A stretch of 64,000 nt of DNA from an uncultured Pelagibacteraceae bacterium. GTDB lineage: Bacteria > Pseudomonadota > Alphaproteobacteria > Pelagibacterales > Pelagibacteraceae. The stretch is taken from positions 62,001 to 126,000 of the forward strand of contig CACMRC010000002.1 in NCBI GenBank assembly GCA_902615975.1, in the 5' to 3' direction. Within the stretch, counting starts at the first letter, position 1; each line of letters begins with the position of its first letter. This document shows, one piece after another, positions 62,870 to 64,000 of the stretch. The position numbers and the translations under genes were made by a program. The notes under the pieces were generated by a model. It saw nothing but the letters and a program-made list of their open reading frames with translations. It ran no database searches and was not told the origin of the DNA.

Positions 62870-62880
62870 TATTTTTTTTT

Positions 62881-62918
62881 AACAGCCCTAACGTTTTAAA
62901 AACACGTTCAGGGCTGTT
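62881..62918 (+). terminator. Hairpin after the HU gene
   Basis: Arms AACAGCCCTAACG (62881-62893) and CGTTCAGGGCTGTT (62905-62918) pair with one bulged base. The sequence after it lacks a long U-tract in the plus direction, while a T-run precedes it. It is the probable 3' end of the HU transcript. A second small hairpin (TATGCAAAAACTGCATA) follows at about 62922. Confidence 0.6.
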
Positions 62919-63014
62919 ACTATATGCAAAAACTGCATAGCCAATTTTCCTAATCAGCGTTAGTTTTAAAAATTAATAAAACTATAAGTCACATTTTAAT
63001 CAAGTGGAGGTCTA

Positions 63015-64000
63015 ATGACTAAAATAATAAAAAAAATATCAGCACCGCTTCTTAGTTTAATATTTTTATTAAACATGAGTAGTGCAGGTATGGCAGAGAC
63101 AACTGTCTCTGGAGAAGTTCAAGCGATTTTTAACTCGCTTCTATTTTTAATTTGTGGTTTCCTTGTCATGTTCATGGCAGCGGGTTTTGCGATGCTAGAG
63201 TCTGGTATGGTTACTTCAAAAAGTGTATCAGTAATTTGTGCTAAAAATATAGGTCTATATTCAATTGCCGGAATAATGTTTTGGCTTTTTGGTTATAATT
63301 TAGCTTATGGAATTCCTGAAGGAGGATACATTGGAACATTTACACCTTGGTCTGACGCAAGTGCGGTTGATACAGGTTATGCTGATGGATCAGACTGGTT
63401 CTTCCAAATGGTATTCTGTGCAACAACAGTTTCAATTTGTTCAGGTGCTATGGCTGAAAGAATTAAGCTATGGCCGTTTTTCTTATTTGCAGCTATTTTA
63501 GCTGGAGTAATTTATCCAATCGTTATGGGTTGGCAATGGGGTGGAGGCTGGTTAGCAGAACTAGGGTTCTCTGATTTTGCTGGTTCAACATTAGTACACT
63601 CAACAGGTGGTGCAGCTGCTTTAGCAGGTATCATGTTGTTAGGTGCTAGATATGGAAGATTTGATAGCAAAGGTGAGGCAAAAGCAATTAAACCTTTTGC
63701 TGCTTCTTCAATTCCATTGGTAACTGTTGGAGTATTTATATTATGGTTAGGTTGGTTTGGATTCAATGGTGGATCTCAACTAGCTATTGGAACATTTGAT
63801 GATGCAGTTGCTGTATCAGCAATATTTATCAATACTAATCTTGCTGCTTGTGGTGGTGTTATGGCTGCTGCAATAATCACAAGACTAATGTTTGGTAAAA
63901 CAGATGTAATTCAAATGTTAAACGGAGCAATTGGTGGTCTTGTAGCTGTTACAGCTGAACCATTAGCGCCATCACCTTTAGCAGCAATTTTCATTGGAGC
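63015..64000 (+). CDS. amtB: Ammonium transporter, 5' part (runs off right edge)
   Basis: Starts at ATG 63015 behind a GGAGG ribosome-binding site and stays open to the end of the window (328 codons). A signal peptide (SLIFLLNMSSAGMA) precedes typical Amt helices: FLVMFMAAGFAMLESGMV, DWFFQMVFCATTVSICSGAMAERIK, STLVHSTGGAAALAG with the first pore His, and GWFGFNGGS. The second conserved pore His lies beyond the edge or just at it. It imports ammonium. No glnK-type gene is visible upstream. Confidence 0.95.
   Translation, partial: MTKIIKKISAPLLSLIFLLNMSSAGMAETTVSGEVQAIFNSLLFLICGFLVMFMAAGFAMLESGMVTSKSVSVICAKNIGLYSIAGIMFWLFGYNLAYGIPEGGYIGTFTPWSDASAVDTGYADGSDWFFQMVFCATTVSICSGAMAERIKLWPFFLFAAILAGVIYPIVMGWQWGGGWLAELGFSDFAGSTLVHSTGGAAALAGIMLLGARYGRFDSKGEAKAIKPFAASSIPLVTVGVFILWLGWFGFNGGSQLAIGTFDDAVAVSAIFINTNLAACGGVMAAAIITRLMFGKTDVIQMLNGAIGGLVAVTAEPLAPSPLAAIFIG

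Overview
The window is very AT-rich, tightly packed and has short spacers. Its gene content points to a SAR11-type marine alphaproteobacterium ('Candidatus Pelagibacter' or a close relative): a TPP riboswitch in front of a ThiV-like sodium symporter, many periplasmic-binding-protein transporters (ABC, TRAP, TTT), and large Gfo/Idh/MocA and short-chain dehydrogenase families. The affiliation is inferred from composition and gene content only. I see no rRNA, tRNA, CRISPR array, insertion sequence or prophage.

Region 1 (1-3641, minus strand) is one operon: GYD-domain protein, moaA, moaC, moaD, moaE, msrP and the start of msrQ, which runs off the left edge. It joins early molybdopterin synthesis to the periplasmic methionine-sulfoxide reductase MsrPQ. 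Region 2 (3899-10803) is a glycoside uptake and hydrolysis system: a UgpC/MalK-type ATPase on the plus strand faces a minus-strand operon of binding protein, two permeases, a GH4 glycosidase and a GH1 beta-glucosidase. The GH1 gene is broken by two single-base insertions in poly-A runs.

Region 3 (10944-47261) is a long carbohydrate/polyol/acid catabolism island. It holds iolG, iolE and iolD (inositol pathway, scattered, with no iolB or iolC visible), five Gfo/Idh/MocA proteins, several SDRs including two paralogues of the xylose 1-dehydrogenase type, two D-2-hydroxyacid dehydrogenases, three Fe(II)/2-oxoglutarate oxygenase-type proteins, a di-haem peroxidase, an HpcH/HpaI aldolase, an aldehyde dehydrogenase, a PdxA-family dehydrogenase, PanB-like and PanE-like proteins with altered active sites, an aldose epimerase and a ROK kinase. 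These are served by a TRAP transporter, a TctCBA transporter and an Frc/Rbs-type ABC transporter whose permease has a large insertion. Several divergent promoters share an AT-rich motif. Binding-protein genes are repeatedly separated from their permease genes by RNA hairpins.

Region 4 (47323-64000) is more housekeeping in nature: pentapeptide protein, riboswitch-controlled thiV, thioredoxin-like protein, an ABC-2 exporter, a frameshifted TauE/SafE permease, SOUL protein, a short beta-carbonic-anhydrase-like protein, the tesA/ybbA/ybbP-type cluster, an epimerase, a TPR protein, a YedK/SRAP protein, yajQ, rseP, an HU protein and the first part of an ammonium transporter that runs off the right edge. 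No gene-free stretch exceeds about 300 bases; the longest spacers (3642-3898 and 39829-40087) are probably promoter regions.
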